Positions 44,106 to 54,140 of a DNA stretch of 64,000 nt are shown in pieces. The translations under genes and the position numbers were made by a program. The DNA is from Bacteroidales bacterium (GTDB lineage Bacteria > Bacteroidota > Bacteroidia > Bacteroidales > Muribaculaceae): positions 1 through 64,000 of the forward strand of contig JAJBUG010000026.1 of NCBI GenBank assembly GCA_020860515.1, given 5' to 3'. Each line of letters starts with the position of its first letter. Positions within the stretch are counted from its first letter, which is position 1. The notes beneath the pieces are model-generated. The model was not told where the DNA came from. It did not search any database and saw only the letters and a program-made list of their open reading frames with translations.

Positions 44106-45302
44106 ATGGAAAAAACTTGGAGATGGTTTGGCCCTAAGGATCCCATTACCCTCGACATGCTGCGGCAAATCGGAGTGGAGGGCATCGTAACTGCCCTGCA
44201 TCATGTACCAAATGGCGAGGTGTGGACCCTTGAAGAGATAACCAAGATGCGCGACCTTATCGAAAGCCATGAGCTGAGATGGAGCGTGGTAGAGAGCTTG
44301 CCTGTGAGCGAGGAAATCAAATTCGCTGGCCCGCGTCGCGACGAACTGATTGAGAAATACAAGGAAAGCTTGTCCAATCTTGGAAAAGCTGGGGTGAAGA
44401 CCATTTGCTACAACTTCATGCCTGTGCTCGATTGGGCGCGCACCGACTTGGAATATCCCAATGGCGATGGCACCAGCAACCTATATTTCAACCGAGCTGA
44501 GTTTGCCTACTTTGATATCCATATCCTCAAGCGCACTGGGGCAGAAAAGGACTATGATGCCTACACCTTAGACAGAGTGGATGAACTGCGCAAAACCATG
44601 ACTCCCGAGGGAGAACATCGCTTGGTGGACAACATTATTGTGAAAACACAAGGCTTTGTGAATGGCAATATCAGTGAGGATGACACAGCTCCTGTGGAGA
44701 CATTCCGCCAGCTGCTGGCTCTATATGATGGGATTGACAAGGAGGCTTTGCGCGCAAATATGAAATATTGGCTTGAGGCCATCATGCCAGTGTGCGATGA
44801 ATACGACATTAACATGTGCGTGCACCCCGACGATCCTCCATTGCAAATCTTGGGTTTGCCGCGCATAGTGACCTGCGATGAGGATATAAAGTGGTTCCTC
44901 GATGCTGTGCCCAACCGCCATAATGGCCTTACATTCTGTGCGGGTTCGCTCAGCGCAGGAGCGCACAACGATGTGGTTGACCTGGCTCGCAAATATGCCG
45001 ACCGCACCCATTTCGTGCATCTGCGTCGCTGCCAGGTGATGCCTAATGGCGATTTCAAGGAGGCTCCTCACCTTGGTCGCGGACGCGCTGATCTGGTGGA
45101 GTTGGTGCGCATATTTGAGAAGAGCCTCAAGGACCGAGGCATGGAACGCAAGGCACTGCCAATGCGAGTGGACCATGCTCCCTTGATGCTTGGCGATGAG
45201 AAGATGGGATATAATGCGGGATATTCATTCCACGGTCGCATGTTGGCCCTTGGCCAAATGGATGGCGTCATGGCTGTAATCGACCGCGAAATAGATAAAT
45301 AG
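44106..45302 (+). CDS. uxuA: Mannonate dehydratase
   Basis: Converts D-mannonate to 2-keto-3-deoxygluconate in glucuronate catabolism. The 398 residues have the family start MEKTWRWFGPKDPITL and metal-site segments MCVHPDDPP, GLTFCAGSLSAG, THFVHLRR and MRVDHAPLM. Its partner oxidoreductase follows 76 bp later. No isomerase (uxaC) or lyase is in the window. Confidence 0.96.
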   Translation: MEKTWRWFGPKDPITLDMLRQIGVEGIVTALHHVPNGEVWTLEEITKMRDLIESHELRWSVVESLPVSEEIKFAGPRRDELIEKYKESLSNLGKAGVKTICYNFMPVLDWARTDLEYPNGDGTSNLYFNRAEFAYFDIHILKRTGAEKDYDAYTLDRVDELRKTMTPEGEHRLVDNIIVKTQGFVNGNISEDDTAPVETFRQLLALYDGIDKEALRANMKYWLEAIMPVCDEYDINMCVHPDDPPLQILGLPRIVTCDEDIKWFLDAVPNRHNGLTFCAGSLSAGAHNDVVDLARKYADRTHFVHLRRCQVMPNGDFKEAPHLGRGRADLVELVRIFEKSLKDRGMERKALPMRVDHAPLMLGDEKMGYNAGYSFHGRMLALGQMDGVMAVIDREIDK

Positions 45303-45307
45303 GTTTG

Positions 45308-45345
45308 TTCGTTTTCCCGATATCTTCGTTTTCCCGTTTTCCCGG
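45308..45345. repeat. CGTTTTCCCG short repeat between uxuA and the SDR gene
   Basis: Three to four copies of CGTTTTCCCG-like units lie in a 76-bp intercistronic gap, another member of the short low-complexity class seen through the window. Confidence 0.6.
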
Positions 45346-45378
45346 TAAAAAATAATTTTTGTAAAAAATAGTATATTT

Positions 45379-46194
45379 ATGTCTTGTGAGTTATTTTCTG
45401 TAAAGGATAGGGTGGTGGTAATCACTGGCGGCACTGGGGTGCTGGGCCGCTGCATCGCCGAGTATCTGGCTCGCGAGGGAGCCAAGATGGCCATCCTTGG
45501 TCGCCGTCAGGCCGAAGGAGAAGAAATAGTAAAAGCCATCACTGACGCAGGTGGCGAAGCCATGTTCTGCGTGGCCGATGTGATGAATCAAGAGACCACC
45601 GAGCGCAATTGCGCCGACATCCTGGCTCGTTGGGGCAGGGTGGATGCCTTGCTTAATGCCGCTGGCGGCAATATGCCAGGGGCCACAATCGCCCCCGACA
45701 AAAATTTCTTCGATGTCAAGGTGGAGGAGTTCCAGAAGGTGCTCAATGTCAACCTCACTGGCACAGTGATACCTACTCAGGTATTCCTGAAGCCTATGGT
45801 AGAGGCAGGCAAGGGTGCTATCGTCAACTTCTCGTCGATGGCAGCATTCCGCCCAATGACTCGAGTAATGGGCTATGCCGCAGCCAAGGCCGGCATCAGC
45901 AATTTCACAGCCTTTATGGCTACCGAGGTTGCCAAGAAATTCACGCCTAAGATTCGAGTGAATGCCATTGCCCCCGGTTTCTTCCTTACCAATCAGAACC
46001 GCGCCCTGCTTACCAATCCTGATGGGAGCCTCACTGAGCGCGGAGCCGATGTGATTCGCCAGACTCCATTCGGGCGCTTTGGCAGCCCCGAGGAGCTGTG
46101 CGGCACCATCCAATATCTGATCAGCGATGCCTCAGCCTTTGTGACCGGCACAGTGGCTGTGGTCGATGGCGGCTTCAATGTCTATGCCATGTAA
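45379..46194 (+). CDS. SDR-family oxidoreductase, probable D-mannonate oxidoreductase (fructuronate reductase)
   Basis: A 271-residue short-chain dehydrogenase with the nucleotide loop TGGTGVLGRCIAEYL, NAAGGN segment and catalytic set (S in NFSSMAAF, then YAAAKAG). In Bacteroidota an SDR enzyme next to uxuA commonly replaces UxuB, reducing fructuronate to mannonate; this is context inference. Its 3' end overlaps the convergent TSCPD gene by 63 bp. Confidence 0.88.
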   Translation: MSCELFSVKDRVVVITGGTGVLGRCIAEYLAREGAKMAILGRRQAEGEEIVKAITDAGGEAMFCVADVMNQETTERNCADILARWGRVDALLNAAGGNMPGATIAPDKNFFDVKVEEFQKVLNVNLTGTVIPTQVFLKPMVEAGKGAIVNFSSMAAFRPMTRVMGYAAAKAGISNFTAFMATEVAKKFTPKIRVNAIAPGFFLTNQNRALLTNPDGSLTERGADVIRQTPFGRFGSPEELCGTIQYLISDASAFVTGTVAVVDGGFNVYAM

Positions 46195-46434
46195 AGCGGC
46201 CAGGAGTGCCCGAGCGAGCTGATCGGGGCAGGATGTGCCCTTGCCTTTGCAGTCGATGCCGCGCAGACGCGCTATGGCATCGACTGCTTTCATTCCGCTC
46301 ACCAGAGCCGCTATGCCCTGGGTATTGCCGTGGCAGCCACCGTCGAATTTCACATTTTGTATCACGCCATCAGCGTCGATATCAATATCAATGGCACGCG
46401 AGCAGGTGCCATGGGTGGTATAGGTGTATTGCAT
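46132..46434 (-). CDS. TSCPD-domain protein
   Basis: A 100-residue protein with the TSCPD motif (CKGKGTSCPDQLARALL, residues about 62-78) and conserved cysteines of the family also found fused to class II ribonucleotide reductases. Function unknown. The last ~21 residues (IDIEAAIDHSHCAGHKG region) lie antisense to the SDR gene, beyond the usual family end. Such a 63-bp convergent overlap looks like stop-codon loss and read-on. Confidence 0.8.
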   Translation of the reverse strand: MQYTYTTHGTCSRAIDIDIDADGVIQNVKFDGGCHGNTQGIAALVSGMKAVDAIARLRGIDCKGKGTSCPDQLARALLAALHGIDIEAAIDHSHCAGHKG

Positions 46435-46566
46435 ATTGGGTATGTATTTGCGATTTTGAGTGCAAATATACGCATTTTAATTGAGGGAAAACCAACTACT
46501 GTTAAAAATAATTAATCAAAATATGAAAGTATTGACCGTTATAGAGGAAATGTTGTTTTTTTTTAC

Positions 46567-46574
46567 TAATTTTG
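46567..46574 (+). promoter_or_regulatory. -7 box of the polysaccharide export operon
   Basis: TAATTTTG, about 95 bp before the ATG, preceded by a T-rich tract. Confidence 0.5.
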
Positions 46575-46668
46575 CACATTATTTATACACCTCTCATTTT
46601 CATATTTAATCTTAAATACAAGCCCCGCTTTATCTGAGTACATAACAAGAAAATCAACTTACATATAT

Positions 46669-49095
46669 ATGAACAGTAAATTCCTGAAAATTATCACTAT
46701 CGCATTGTTCTGTGGCATTGGAGTGCTTTACTCCGCTGCCATGACCGATCAGCAAGTGATAGCGTATGTGAAGCAGCAAATGGCAGCTGGCAAGTCAAAG
46801 CAGCAGATTGCCTTGGAGCTAAAGGCACAGGGTGTAACCGAGGCCCAAGCCAGCCGACTTATGGAAAAATACAATAGCGGTGAGCTTACCGCTGAGGCTC
46901 AAGGATATACCACCACCAGCGAGGCATCTGACAATCGCCTGCGTGGCGACCAAGCTCCAAGTCGCGATGATGGTTATACGGCTCAGGAAGTAGCTGCTCA
47001 TAAGCAGGAAGCTGCAGCTTTCGAGGCTGCTAATCCCACTAAGGGTGCCAATGTGTTCGGCCACGACCTTTTTACCAGCAGCAATCTCACATTTGCTCCG
47101 AGCCCAAATATGGCTACCCCCAAGAATTACAAGCTCGGCCCTGGCGACGAGGTTTTCATTGACATCTGGGGAGAAAACGAGGACCACCTTACCCGCACCA
47201 TATCGCCCGAAGGCTCAATCATGATTTCACAGATTGGCCCGGTTTATCTAAATGGACTTACCATCGACCAAGCCAACAATTATCTGAAACAGTTGCTGGC
47301 AAGCAAGTACTCAGGCATGGGCGAGGAAACTCAAATCAACCTTACTCTTGGCAATATCCGCTCAATCACCGTTGACATCATGGGCGAGGTTAAGACACCT
47401 GGAACTCTTACCATCTCACCCTTCTCAACCGTATTTGCAGCCCTGTATCAGGCTGGCGGCATCAATAGCCTCGGTTCGATCCGCAACATCCAAGTGATGC
47501 GTGATGGCCGCAAGATTTCTAACATTGACCTTTACGACTACATCTTCCGTGGCAAGAAGTCGATTGACATCCGTTTGCAGGAAGGCGACGTAATCGTAGT
47601 GCCCCCGAGCACTACTCTCGTAGGCATCAATGGCAATGTGAAACGCCCGATGTACTATGAGATGCTGCCATCAGAATCAGTGTCGAAGCTGATTGAATAT
47701 GCTGGCGGCTTCTCGGGCAACGCATATTCTGACATGGTGACAATATCTCGCAACGATGCTCAGGAGAATGTGATGCTCAATGTGCCCAGTGACAGCTACG
47801 GCGTGTTTGCACTGCAGGATGGCGATGAAGTGACCGTGGGCCAAGTAAATAGCCGTTACCAAAATCGTATCGACCTTCGCGGTGCTGTGATGCGTCCTGG
47901 CTTCTATGCTATCGACAAGAACATCAACACTATCGGCAAGCTGATCAAGCAGTCGGAGGGTCTGCTCGAAGATGCATTCACCGACCGCGTGCTTATCTAT
48001 CGCCAAGCTGATGACCTCTCACTCGAGGTAATACCTGTAAACCTTACTGGCATCTTGGCTGGCAGTGCTCAGGATGTGACTCTTCGTCGCAACGATATGA
48101 TTGTGGTGCAAAGCGTCAACGATATTATCGAGCGCGGACCTATTACCGTTACTGGCATGGTCAACATCCCTGGCACTTATCCCTACGCTACCAATACGAC
48201 CGTGACTGACGCTATCCTGATGGCAGGCGGCCTGCGACAAGGCGCATCATTGGTTCGCGCTGATGTGGCTCGCCGCGTCAATGACCCATACGCTACCCAA
48301 GCTACCAGCACCATCGCTATGGTTTACTCATTCTCGATTAAGGATGGTTATGTAGTGGATGGCGATAAGGACTTTGTGCTGATGCCTTATGATATCGTGC
48401 AAATTCGCACATCGCCTGGCTACACCCCTCAGCAGCTGGTAAATGTGACTGGTGAGGTTGTGTTCACTGGGCAATATGCTCTTGAATACACTGGCGAACG
48501 CCTGAGCGATATGATTCGCCGGAGTGGAGGCCTTACCCCCAATGCTTATGCCAAGGGCGCTTCTTTGATTCGTACTCTTACCGATGACGAAATGTTGGCA
48601 CGCAAGCAGTCACTCATGCTTTCGCAAAGCACCGAGGAGGATTCAATCGCAGTGAGCAAACTGCTCACCTCTAACACATATAATGTAGGTATCGACCTTG
48701 AGGCTGCTCTTGCTAACCCTGGCTCTACTTACGATATGGTGCTTCGCGCAGGCGATGTGATCCATGTGCCCGAGACTCAGACCACGGTGAAGATTTCAGG
48801 CGAGGTAATGTCGCCCACAGCAACTACTTATGTGCCTGGCAAGAAGGCTAAGTACTATGTGGAGATGGCTGGTGGTTATGGCGAACGCGCCCGCAAGAAC
48901 AAGGCTTTCATCGTGTACATGAACGGTCAGGTGACTAAGCTGAAACGCAACACAGAAATCGAGCCTGGCGCTCAAATTATCGTGCCTGCCAAGCCAAAGA
49001 GCGATGGCACCAACTGGTCGCAGATTGTGGCTATCACATCTGGCTTTGCATCAGTGGCTACGATGGCGGCAACCATCTACAATATATTTAAGTAA
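46669..49095 (+). CDS. Polysaccharide export protein (Wza-like, multiple SLBB domains)
   Basis: An 808-residue exported protein. A signal peptide (ending YSAA, about 24) is followed by a helical QQIALELKAQGVTEAQA segment, a poly_export domain (YKLGPGDEVFIDIWGENEDHL, about 148-168) and about five or six SLBB repeats, e.g. VDIMGEVKTPGTLTIS, VGINGNVKRPMYYE, VNVTGEVVFTGQYALEY and VKISGEVMSPTATTYV. It ends with a hydrophobic segment near the C-terminus. No classical lipobox, unlike E. coli Wza. Paired with the chain-length regulator after 34 bp. Confidence 0.9.
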   Translation: MNSKFLKIITIALFCGIGVLYSAAMTDQQVIAYVKQQMAAGKSKQQIALELKAQGVTEAQASRLMEKYNSGELTAEAQGYTTTSEASDNRLRGDQAPSRDDGYTAQEVAAHKQEAAAFEAANPTKGANVFGHDLFTSSNLTFAPSPNMATPKNYKLGPGDEVFIDIWGENEDHLTRTISPEGSIMISQIGPVYLNGLTIDQANNYLKQLLASKYSGMGEETQINLTLGNIRSITVDIMGEVKTPGTLTISPFSTVFAALYQAGGINSLGSIRNIQVMRDGRKISNIDLYDYIFRGKKSIDIRLQEGDVIVVPPSTTLVGINGNVKRPMYYEMLPSESVSKLIEYAGGFSGNAYSDMVTISRNDAQENVMLNVPSDSYGVFALQDGDEVTVGQVNSRYQNRIDLRGAVMRPGFYAIDKNINTIGKLIKQSEGLLEDAFTDRVLIYRQADDLSLEVIPVNLTGILAGSAQDVTLRRNDMIVVQSVNDIIERGPITVTGMVNIPGTYPYATNTTVTDAILMAGGLRQGASLVRADVARRVNDPYATQATSTIAMVYSFSIKDGYVVDGDKDFVLMPYDIVQIRTSPGYTPQQLVNVTGEVVFTGQYALEYTGERLSDMIRRSGGLTPNAYAKGASLIRTLTDDEMLARKQSLMLSQSTEEDSIAVSKLLTSNTYNVGIDLEAALANPGSTYDMVLRAGDVIHVPETQTTVKISGEVMSPTATTYVPGKKAKYYVEMAGGYGERARKNKAFIVYMNGQVTKLKRNTEIEPGAQIIVPAKPKSDGTNWSQIVAITSGFASVATMAATIYNIFK

Positions 49096-49129
49096 CACAC
49101 ATCAATCTACAACAAAAGATCGATACGTA

Positions 49130-50326
49130 ATGCAAGACAAGAACGAACAACAAATACAAGACCCAGAATACAACCACGACCAGGACGAGCAGGAAATGGA
49201 TCTCATGGAGCTCGGAATGAAGCTGTGGGATGCTCGCAAGTTCCTGATCAAGTGGGTGGCTGCAGGCATTGTGGTGGGGCTGATTGTAGCCTTTTCGATA
49301 CCTAAGGAGTACACCTCGTCGGTAGTGCTGGCTCCTGAGCTTAAAGATAGCAAGTCAAGCACAAGCGGCCTGTCGTCGCTCGCATCTTTGGCTGGCATCA
49401 ATCTCGACAATTCCACCGAGGCTATGAGCCCCATTATCTACCCCGACATCGTCAGCTCAAAGCCTTTCACCGTAGGGCTCTTTGATGTGCATGTTACCAC
49501 ATCTGACCCGGATGACCCACAGACATTCACAGTGCGTGAATACATGGAAGATGAGACCAGCGGTCCATGGTGGGGAGTTGTGGTTAGTTTGCCATTCAAG
49601 GCCTTGGGCGCTGTGATGAGTGCTATAAGAGGTGAAGAAGAGGCAGATCCCAATGCTCCAGTTGATTACTATCGCCTCAACCGTGACCAGATGGAAATCG
49701 TAGAAGCTCTCAACAAGCGCATCTCAACCGATGTGGATACTCAGACTGGCATTATTACTGTAAATGTGACTATGCAAGATCCCCTGGTGGCTGCCATGCT
49801 GGCTGATACCGTAGTAGAACGTCTGCAAACCGTGGTTACAGAATATCGCACCAACAAGGCACGAGTTGATATGGACTATGCGCAATTGCTCAACGATGAG
49901 GCTAAGGGTGATTATCACGATGCTCAGAGCAAGTATGCTAACTATGTTGACCGCAACCAAAACATCACCCACAAGTCGGGCCAAGTAGAACTGGAGCGCT
50001 TGCAGAACGAGGCATCACTTGCTTTCAACCTTTACAACCAGACCGCTCAGAAGCTGCAGATGGCCAAGGCTAAGGTGCAGGAGATGGCTCCCGTATATAC
50101 CACAATCCAGCCCGCTACTGTGCCAGTGAAGGCTTCTAAGCCATCGAAGCCAATGATTCTGGTGGCTTTCGTGTTCTTGGCATTCCTGATTGGCGCAGCT
50201 TGGATAATCTATGGCCAAGGCTTTGTGGCTACCATGAAGGAGAAGCGCCAGCAGAGCAAACAAGAGAAAAACGAAGAAAAGACAGCAGAAAAACATTCAG
50301 CCAAGAGCAAGGTTGTGACCGAATAA
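49130..50326 (+). CDS. Wzz-type chain-length determinant protein
   Basis: Inner-membrane polysaccharide copolymerase of 398 residues with two membrane helices (about 37-55 and 338-358) flanking a periplasmic coiled-coil region. I chose the ATG at 49130 because upstream in-frame sequence overlaps the previous gene in a different frame and is not protein-like. The cytoplasmic C-terminus is highly charged (KEKRQQSKQEKNEEKTAEK). No tyrosine kinase domain is fused. No glycosyltransferase, flippase or polymerase genes follow. Confidence 0.9.
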   Translation: MQDKNEQQIQDPEYNHDQDEQEMDLMELGMKLWDARKFLIKWVAAGIVVGLIVAFSIPKEYTSSVVLAPELKDSKSSTSGLSSLASLAGINLDNSTEAMSPIIYPDIVSSKPFTVGLFDVHVTTSDPDDPQTFTVREYMEDETSGPWWGVVVSLPFKALGAVMSAIRGEEEADPNAPVDYYRLNRDQMEIVEALNKRISTDVDTQTGIITVNVTMQDPLVAAMLADTVVERLQTVVTEYRTNKARVDMDYAQLLNDEAKGDYHDAQSKYANYVDRNQNITHKSGQVELERLQNEASLAFNLYNQTAQKLQMAKAKVQEMAPVYTTIQPATVPVKASKPSKPMILVAFVFLAFLIGAAWIIYGQGFVATMKEKRQQSKQEKNEEKTAEKHSAKSKVVTE

Positions 50327-50335
50327 TTCGCCATT

Positions 50336-50388
50336 TTGACCTTAATGTTGAATCATCATGCTAAAATTGATTGCATATTTAAGGTCAA
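50336..50388. promoter_or_regulatory. 10-bp inverted repeat upstream of pfp
   Basis: TTGACCTTAA (50336-50345) and TTAAGGTCAA (50379-50388) form a perfect inverted repeat spaced by 33 bp, 10 bp after wzz and just before the pfp -7 box TAACTTTG (50404-50411). Either a weak terminator of the export operon or an operator for pfp. Confidence 0.45.
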
Positions 50389-50464
50389 TTGAAAATAATT
50401 TGTTAACTTTGCACGACGTTTAGCAATAAATCATAGCAACAAATTTCTTAATAGAATCCATTAT

Positions 50465-52114
50465 ATGAAAAAAAGCGCTTTGCAAAAGGCCCGTGCTGCC
50501 TACCAACCCAAATTGCCCTACGCTCTGAAGGGCTCGGTTGTGGCTGTAGAGGGCAACCCTACCCAGTCAGTGGCTGACCAGGAGGAAATCAAGCATCTTT
50601 TCCCCAATACTTACGGCCTTCCCGAGATTACCTTCGAGAAGAACCCCAATCCCACCGTGGGCAAGCCCATCAATGTGGGTGTGATCCTTTCGGGCGGCCA
50701 AGCCCCTGGCGGTCACAATGTGATTTCTGGCCTGTTTGATGGAATCAAGAAAATTCATCGCGACAGCAAGCTATATGGATTCCTGATGGGTCCTGGCGGC
50801 CTGGTTGACCATAACTACGTGGAGCTGACTGCTCCGATCATTGATGAGTACCGCAACACTGGCGGTTTCGACATTATCGGCAGCGGTCGCACCAAGCTGG
50901 AGAAGGTTGAACAATTCGACAAGGGCCTTGAAATCCTCAAGGACCTCAACATTAAGGCTTTGGTTATTATTGGCGGTGATGACAGCAACACCAACGCAGC
51001 CGTATTGGCTGAGTATTACAAGAAGATTGGTGCCGGCGTGCAGGTAATTGGCGTGCCTAAGACTATCGACGGTGACTTGAAGAACAGCCTGATCGAGACA
51101 TCTTTCGGCTTTGATACTGCTACCAAGGTTTACTCAGAGGTTATCGGCAATATCCAGCGCGATTGCAACTCAAGCAAGAAATATTGGCACTTCATCAAGC
51201 TGATGGGCCGCTCAGCAAGCCACATCGCTCTGGAGTGCGCTCTCCAAACCCAACCTAACGTTTGCCTTATCTCAGAAGAGGTAGAGGCTAACAACCAGAC
51301 TCTCGACCAAATCGTAGAGTACATCGCTGGCGTGGTAGCTCGCCGCGCCGAGGATGGCAACAACTTCGGCACTGTGCTTGTGCCTGAGGGCCTGATTGAG
51401 TTTATCCCTGCAATGAAGCGCCTTATCGCCGAGCTCAACGATATTCTGGCTGCAAATGCTACACAGTTTGCAAGCCTCAGCCCAGCTGAGCAGCGCGAAT
51501 ATATCATCAAGAACCTCACCCCTGAGAACTCAGCAGCTTATGCCTCGCTCCCCGAGGGCGTAGCTCGCCAGCTCACTCTCGATCGTGACCCCCACGGCAA
51601 CGTGCAGGTATCGCTCATCGAGACCGAGAAGCTTCTCAGCGAGATGGTTGGCCGCAAGTTGGCTAAGATGAAGGAAGAAGGCAAGTACAAGGGCAAGTTT
51701 GCCACAATGCACCACTTCTTCGGCTACGAAGGCCGCTGCGCCGCTCCCAGCAACTTTGACGCTGACTATTGCTATGCTCTTGGCTACAATGCCTCGTGCC
51801 TGATCAACTCGGGTGTGACTGGCTACATGAGCAGCGTACGCAATCTGGTAAAGCCCGCAGTGCAATGGGTATCGGGTGGCATTCCTATCACCATGATGAT
51901 GAACATGGAGCGCCGCAATGGCGAACTCAAGCCTGTAATCCAAAAAGCTCTCGTTGACCTCGATGGCAAGCCCTTCAAGAAGTTTGCTGCTCAGCGCGGT
52001 CAGTGGGCAGTGGAGACCTGCTACATCTATCCGGGCCCCATCCAATATTTTGGTCCAGCCGAGGTATGCGATCAGCCTACTCTGACACTGCAGTACGAGA
52101 AGCTCGACAAATAA
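50465..52114 (+). CDS. pfp: Diphosphate-dependent 6-phosphofructokinase
   Basis: Phosphorylates fructose 6-phosphate with pyrophosphate in central glycolysis. The 549-residue long-form enzyme has GGDDSNTNA, where the second aspartate marks PPi use rather than ATP, and PKTIDGDL, the substrate motif. Monocistronic with its own promoter. It is followed by the ACAAATT inverted repeat and a hairpin pair. Confidence 0.95.
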   Translation: MKKSALQKARAAYQPKLPYALKGSVVAVEGNPTQSVADQEEIKHLFPNTYGLPEITFEKNPNPTVGKPINVGVILSGGQAPGGHNVISGLFDGIKKIHRDSKLYGFLMGPGGLVDHNYVELTAPIIDEYRNTGGFDIIGSGRTKLEKVEQFDKGLEILKDLNIKALVIIGGDDSNTNAAVLAEYYKKIGAGVQVIGVPKTIDGDLKNSLIETSFGFDTATKVYSEVIGNIQRDCNSSKKYWHFIKLMGRSASHIALECALQTQPNVCLISEEVEANNQTLDQIVEYIAGVVARRAEDGNNFGTVLVPEGLIEFIPAMKRLIAELNDILAANATQFASLSPAEQREYIIKNLTPENSAAYASLPEGVARQLTLDRDPHGNVQVSLIETEKLLSEMVGRKLAKMKEEGKYKGKFATMHHFFGYEGRCAAPSNFDADYCYALGYNASCLINSGVTGYMSSVRNLVKPAVQWVSGGIPITMMMNMERRNGELKPVIQKALVDLDGKPFKKFAAQRGQWAVETCYIYPGPIQYFGPAEVCDQPTLTLQYEKLDK

Positions 52115-52183
52115 AAATGACAAATTACAAATTACAAGTGACAAATGCATTAGTTTGTAATTTGTAACTTGTAATTTGTAATT
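52115..52183. repeat. ACAAATT/ACAAGTG inverted repeat after pfp
   Basis: Units ACAAATT and ACAAGTGACAAAT are followed after GCATTA by their reverse complements TTTGTAA and CTTGTAA. It begins right after the stop codon. Same family as 37666-37768. Confidence 0.85.
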
Positions 52184-52206
52184 ATACATCAACTCTCAGC
52201 TTGCAA

Positions 52207-52268
52207 GGCCGGCCTTTGTGGGGCCGGCCAACTCCCCACAATTCCGCTTTGCCGCATTGTGGGGTTTT
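52207..52268 (+). terminator. Double hairpin terminator before menD
   Basis: A GGCCGGCC/GGCCGGCC stem (52207-52229) is followed by CCCCACAAT (52234-52242) with ATTGTGGGG (52256-52264) and TTTT. The second hairpin is a good intrinsic terminator. Confidence 0.8.
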
Positions 52269-52316
52269 CCATGTTAAAAGTCTTCGACTTTTGTAATAAA
52301 CTACATAAATGCAATT

Positions 52317-54032
52317 ATGCTTACTTCAGATAAGTATGTGGCCAGGGAATTGGCTGATTTGATGGTGGCACAGGGAATAAGGCACGCGGTGCTGTGTCCG
52401 GGTTCTCGGAATGCCCCCTTGATAGTGGCCATTAATCGCCATCCCGACATTGTTACCTACAGCATAATCGACGAGCGCAGCGCTGCCTTCTTTGCCCTGG
52501 GATTGGCAGCCCAGATTGACGCGCCAGTGGCAATTGTGTGCACATCTGGTACAGCGGTGCTGAATTTTGCTCCGGCTGTGGCTGAGGCCTATTACCGCCA
52601 TGTGCCTCTGGTGGTGATTTCAGCTGACCGTCCTTTGGAATGGATCGACCAAGATGATAGCCAGACAATCCGCCAAGCTGGCGTGCTGGCCAACATAGTA
52701 AAGGGCAGCTGGACACTCCCGGCCGAAAATGGCAGCGACCAGCAAGCATGGTATATTAATCGCCTGATCAACGATGCTCTGCTATGCACCAAGGCTTATC
52801 CCGCAGGCCCCGTACATATCAATATCCATCTCGACATTCCTCTTGGCAAGGTAGAGGAAGCTCCCGAACGCCGGCTGCGCACCATTGCCTCGGTGGCTCC
52901 AGAACTCCGACTAAGCAATGAGCAGGCCAAAGATGTGGCAGCAGAGTTGGCAGCCACCAAGCGTGTGCTGGTGATTGCTGGCTTTATGCAGCCCGACCAG
53001 AGGGTAAGCAAAGCATTGGCGCGCTTGGCCGCTATGCCCAATGTAGGAGTGATGTGCGAGGCTCAGGCTAATGTCCATGCTGGCGACTTGCCTATTTATA
53101 AGATCGACGGCGTGCTGAGCATAATGAACACATGGGAACGAGAAATAATGGCTCCCGACATCGTGATTACCGTAGGCGGCGCCTTGGTTTCCAGATTCGT
53201 AAAGGATTGGCTGCGCAAGGAAGGCGCGCGCCGCAATAAAATTGGCAAGGAGCCTCTTCGCCATTGGCATGTGGGAAGCCAGCAGTATTCGATCGACTGC
53301 TTCCAGTGCCTGGAGCAGCGAATCGAGATGCCAGCCTCGGAATGGCTTAATCAGATCACTGCCTACAAGCCCCGAGGTGCCGAAGGGAATTATTCGCAGC
53401 GTTGGCAAGAGATTAAAAAGCGAGCCAACGAAAGCGCAAAAGTGTTTGCGGAGAGTTGCCCTTGGTGCGATTTTCAAGCCATGCGATATGTGATGGAGCA
53501 TACGCCCGATAGTTGGAACATGCACTTGTCGAATGGCACATCGGTGCGTTATGCCCAGCTTTTCGATTATAGCCACATCCATCGCATCGACAGCAATCGA
53601 GGCGTAAGCGGCATTGATGGCTGCACCTCCACTGCGATTGGAGCCGCCCAGGGCTATGGCCAGACCACGCTGCTTGTGACGGGCGATATGAGCGCACAGT
53701 ACGACTTGGGCGCTTTGGCCAACCCCTATCTGAATCCTCATTTCAAGATGGTGGTGCTCAATAATCATGGCGGAGGCATCTTCCGCTTCGTGGGCCAGAC
53801 CGCAAAGCTTGACGAGTGTGAGGAGTTCTTCTGCGCAGATGTTAGGCTGCCATTGCGTGATCTGGCTTATGCCTATAAATTTGCTTATTTTGAAGCATCG
53901 TCGATGGAGGAGCTAAGCAACCATTGGCAGAATTTCTTGGCCGAACGCACGGCACCGGCTATCTTCAACATCTTAACTCCTCCGCAGGATTCAGCCGACA
54001 TACTGCGCCTCTATTTCCAGCGCCTTAGATGA
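52317..54032 (+). CDS. menD: SEPHCHC synthase (menaquinone biosynthesis)
   Basis: Thiamine-diphosphate enzyme adding succinic semialdehyde from 2-oxoglutarate to isochorismate. The 571 residues have CPGSRNAPL near residue 28, IDERSAAFFALG with the cofactor glutamate, CTSGTAVLNFAPAV and the C-terminal LLVTGDMSAQYDLGAL / NNHGGGIFRF diphosphate-binding region. Other men genes are not in the window, so it stands alone here. It starts 49 bp after the upstream terminator; no clear -7 box was found. Confidence 0.95.
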   Translation: MLTSDKYVARELADLMVAQGIRHAVLCPGSRNAPLIVAINRHPDIVTYSIIDERSAAFFALGLAAQIDAPVAIVCTSGTAVLNFAPAVAEAYYRHVPLVVISADRPLEWIDQDDSQTIRQAGVLANIVKGSWTLPAENGSDQQAWYINRLINDALLCTKAYPAGPVHINIHLDIPLGKVEEAPERRLRTIASVAPELRLSNEQAKDVAAELAATKRVLVIAGFMQPDQRVSKALARLAAMPNVGVMCEAQANVHAGDLPIYKIDGVLSIMNTWEREIMAPDIVITVGGALVSRFVKDWLRKEGARRNKIGKEPLRHWHVGSQQYSIDCFQCLEQRIEMPASEWLNQITAYKPRGAEGNYSQRWQEIKKRANESAKVFAESCPWCDFQAMRYVMEHTPDSWNMHLSNGTSVRYAQLFDYSHIHRIDSNRGVSGIDGCTSTAIGAAQGYGQTTLLVTGDMSAQYDLGALANPYLNPHFKMVVLNNHGGGIFRFVGQTAKLDECEEFFCADVRLPLRDLAYAYKFAYFEASSMEELSNHWQNFLAERTAPAIFNILTPPQDSADILRLYFQRLR

Positions 54033-54103
54033 TTATTCACGCTTAAAATATGCAAAGTGGAGAATAATAGTCGTAATTGAGGTGATAAGTCATTTATTTT
54101 TTG

Positions 54104-54111
54104 TAATTTTG
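54104..54111 (+). promoter_or_regulatory. -7 box upstream of hisS
   Basis: TAATTTTG, 30 bp before the ATG; the -33 position is not clear. Confidence 0.5.
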
Positions 54112-54140
54112 CAGTTGGTTTAAAAAGACTTAAGACTAAA

